A stretch of DNA of 6,770 nt, taken from positions 1 through 6,770 of the forward strand of contig SMWC01000142.1 of the NCBI GenBank assembly GCA_004357505.1, in the 5' to 3' direction. The position numbers were made by a program, and so were the translations under genes. This DNA is from Gammaproteobacteria bacterium. GTDB lineage: Bacteria > Pseudomonadota > Gammaproteobacteria > Steroidobacterales > Rariloculaceae. Of this stretch, positions 5,745 through 6,770 are shown in pieces (position 1 is the first letter of the stretch; each line of letters begins with the position of its first letter). The notes beneath the pieces are model-generated. The model was not told the origin of the DNA. It made no database searches and saw only the letters and a program-made list of their open reading frames with translations.

Positions 5745-6632
5745 TTACCCGACGAGGTGCTCGCGAAAGAAGCCGATGGTGCGATTCCACGCGAGCGCTG
5801 CGGCCGTTTCATTGTAGCGAGGCGTCGAATTGTTGTGGAAGCCGTGGAGCGTACCCTCGTACATCTGCATCTCGTACGAAACGTTATTCGCCTGAAGCGC
5901 TTCCTCGTAATCCGGCCACATAGAGTTAATTCGCGCATCGCTGCCCGCATAAACAATCAGCATTGCGGCTTCGATCTCGGAGACATCTTCGCTTGCTGCC
6001 GCGGCTCCATAGAACGGTACGCCCGCGTCCAGGTCGCTACCCAGAGCAACGGCCAGGCGATTCGTCATTCCACCACCCCAGCAGTAGCCTGTGGCACCGA
6101 GACGGCCATTGGAGAGCTCGTGCGATTTGAAGAAGCGTGCGCTGTTGATCATGTCTTGATCTAACTCGGCCGGGTTGAGGCTTCGCTGCAATTCGCGGCC
6201 GTCATCGTCGTTGCCGGGATAACCACCGGCCGGAGATAACCCATCCGGTGCCAGCGCCAGGAATCCGGCCACCGCCGCGCGCCGTGCGACATCCTCGATG
6301 TGAGGATTCAAGCCGCGGTTCTCGTGAATGATCAACACCGCTGGAAACGGCCCATCCCCTGCTGGCTGCACCATATAACCGCGCATCATGCCCGAAGTAC
6401 CGCCGGGCGATGGGTACTCGACGTAGGTGCCCTTCATGCGAGGATCGGTAAAGGAGATTGTCTGTGCTTCCGCATAGCGCGGCAGCAGCGCCTGCGCCAT
6501 CCAGAGAGCGGACACTCCGCCGATCGTGATCGCCGCTGCACGGCTGAGGAACTCGCGCCGGTCCATTCGGCCGTGGCAATACTCGTCATAGAGATCAAAG
6601 ACCCGTTGGTCGATCTTTTGTTCTTCTGTCAT
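5745..6632 (-). CDS. Dienelactone hydrolase family protein with Tat signal
   Basis: This 295-residue alpha/beta hydrolase is predicted to act outside the cytoplasm. Residues 24-58 form a twin-arginine signal: DRREFLSRAAAITIGG, then a hydrophobic stretch and AEAQ, a likely cleavage site near 57. The mature part has the dienelactone hydrolase layout. The conserved Glu is E104 in IHENRGL, the nucleophile is C184 in GYCWGGG, the acid is D232 in AGSDARI, and the base is H263 in LHGFH. Classical dienelactone hydrolase opens the lactone ring in chlorocatechol breakdown. Tat-exported relatives are common, often uncharacterised, and may hydrolyse other esters or lactones. ATG 6632 is preceded by AGGAG (6641-6645) at eight bases and by a promoter at 6668-6696. 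It lies upstream of the molybdenum hydroxylase genes on the same strand, with a broken transporter between, so a shared catabolic role is possible but unproven. Confidence 0.92.
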   Translation of the reverse strand: MTEEQKIDQRVFDLYDEYCHGRMDRREFLSRAAAITIGGVSALWMAQALLPRYAEAQTISFTDPRMKGTYVEYPSPGGTSGMMRGYMVQPAGDGPFPAVLIIHENRGLNPHIEDVARRAAVAGFLALAPDGLSPAGGYPGNDDDGRELQRSLNPAELDQDMINSARFFKSHELSNGRLGATGYCWGGGMTNRLAVALGSDLDAGVPFYGAAAASEDVSEIEAAMLIVYAGSDARINSMWPDYEEALQANNVSYEMQMYEGTLHGFHNNSTPRYNETAAALAWNRTIGFFREHLVG

Positions 6633-6667
6633 GGGTCGTACTCCTAAAGCCCCGAGGAATCAGGACA

Positions 6668-6696
6668 ACTATAGGGCCTGGATTTCTGCTCGACAA
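6668..6696 (-). promoter_or_regulatory. Sigma70-type promoter of the hydrolase gene
   Basis: On the - strand, TTGTCG (6696-6691, four of six to the -35 consensus) and TATAGT (6673-6668, five of six to the -10 consensus) are separated by exactly 17 bases. Transcription would start near 6661, giving a leader of about 30 bases before the ATG at 6632, with AGGAG inside it. Confidence 0.6.
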
Positions 6697-6698
6697 CG

Positions 6699-6761
6699 TG
6701 TGGGTGGCAAATTACTAATTATGGCCGTAATCCCGAACTATATTTTAATTCGCCGCCCACA
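6699..6761. repeat. Long inverted repeat upstream of the hydrolase promoter
   Basis: The left arm TGTGGGTGGCAAATTA (6699-6714) and the right arm TAATTCGCCGCCCACA (6746-6761) match at 14 of 16 positions when one is reverse-complemented. One of the two differences is a G-T wobble. The 31-base spacer is AT-rich. The left arm begins two bases upstream of the -35 box. It could be an operator, a palindromic repeat or a leftover of a mobile element end. Confidence 0.6.
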
Positions 6762-6770
6762 GCTTTCAGA

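Overview
The window looks like a piece of a GC-rich bacterial chromosome, probably a proteobacterium and possibly a gammaproteobacterium. The evidence is two Tat-exported enzymes, a two-subunit molybdenum hydroxylase of the isoquinoline oxidoreductase type, a sigma70-like promoter and short hairpin repeats between genes. The taxonomic guess is weak because no rRNA or marker gene is present.

The left part (1-2657) holds three unrelated single genes, all on the + strand: an orphan periplasmic solute-binding protein of the amino-acid type (199-1023), a small SAM-dependent methyltransferase that is clearly more AT-rich than its neighbours (1220-1834), and a DoxX-family membrane protein (2060-2488). 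Every gap around these genes contains at least one copy of an imperfect palindrome with the core TTGGCCGAAAGCAGAC, always in the same orientation. The result is a repeat-gene-repeat-gene-repeat-gene-repeat layout.

The right part (2658-6770) is read on the - strand. A dienelactone hydrolase family protein with a Tat signal (6632-5745) has a recognisable promoter and, just upstream of it, a long inverted repeat. It is followed by the decayed C-terminal end of a major facilitator transporter (about 5657-5502). Next come a [2Fe-2S] subunit (5389-4919) and its molybdopterin-binding partner (4922-2658), whose ends overlap as ATGA, so they are very likely translationally coupled. The catalytic subunit carries a strong twin-arginine signal and the iron-sulfur subunit carries none, so the folded pair is probably exported together to the periplasm. 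There is no FAD subunit, as expected for this family, and no cytochrome partner in the window.

The - strand block could be the remains of a small catabolic cluster: a transporter (now broken), a molybdenum hydroxylase for an aromatic, N-heterocyclic or aldehyde substrate, and a hydrolase. That link is inference from neighbourhood only. I see no CRISPR array, RNA gene, phage gene or complete insertion sequence. The least explained element is the family of intergenic hairpins and their cassette-like arrangement.
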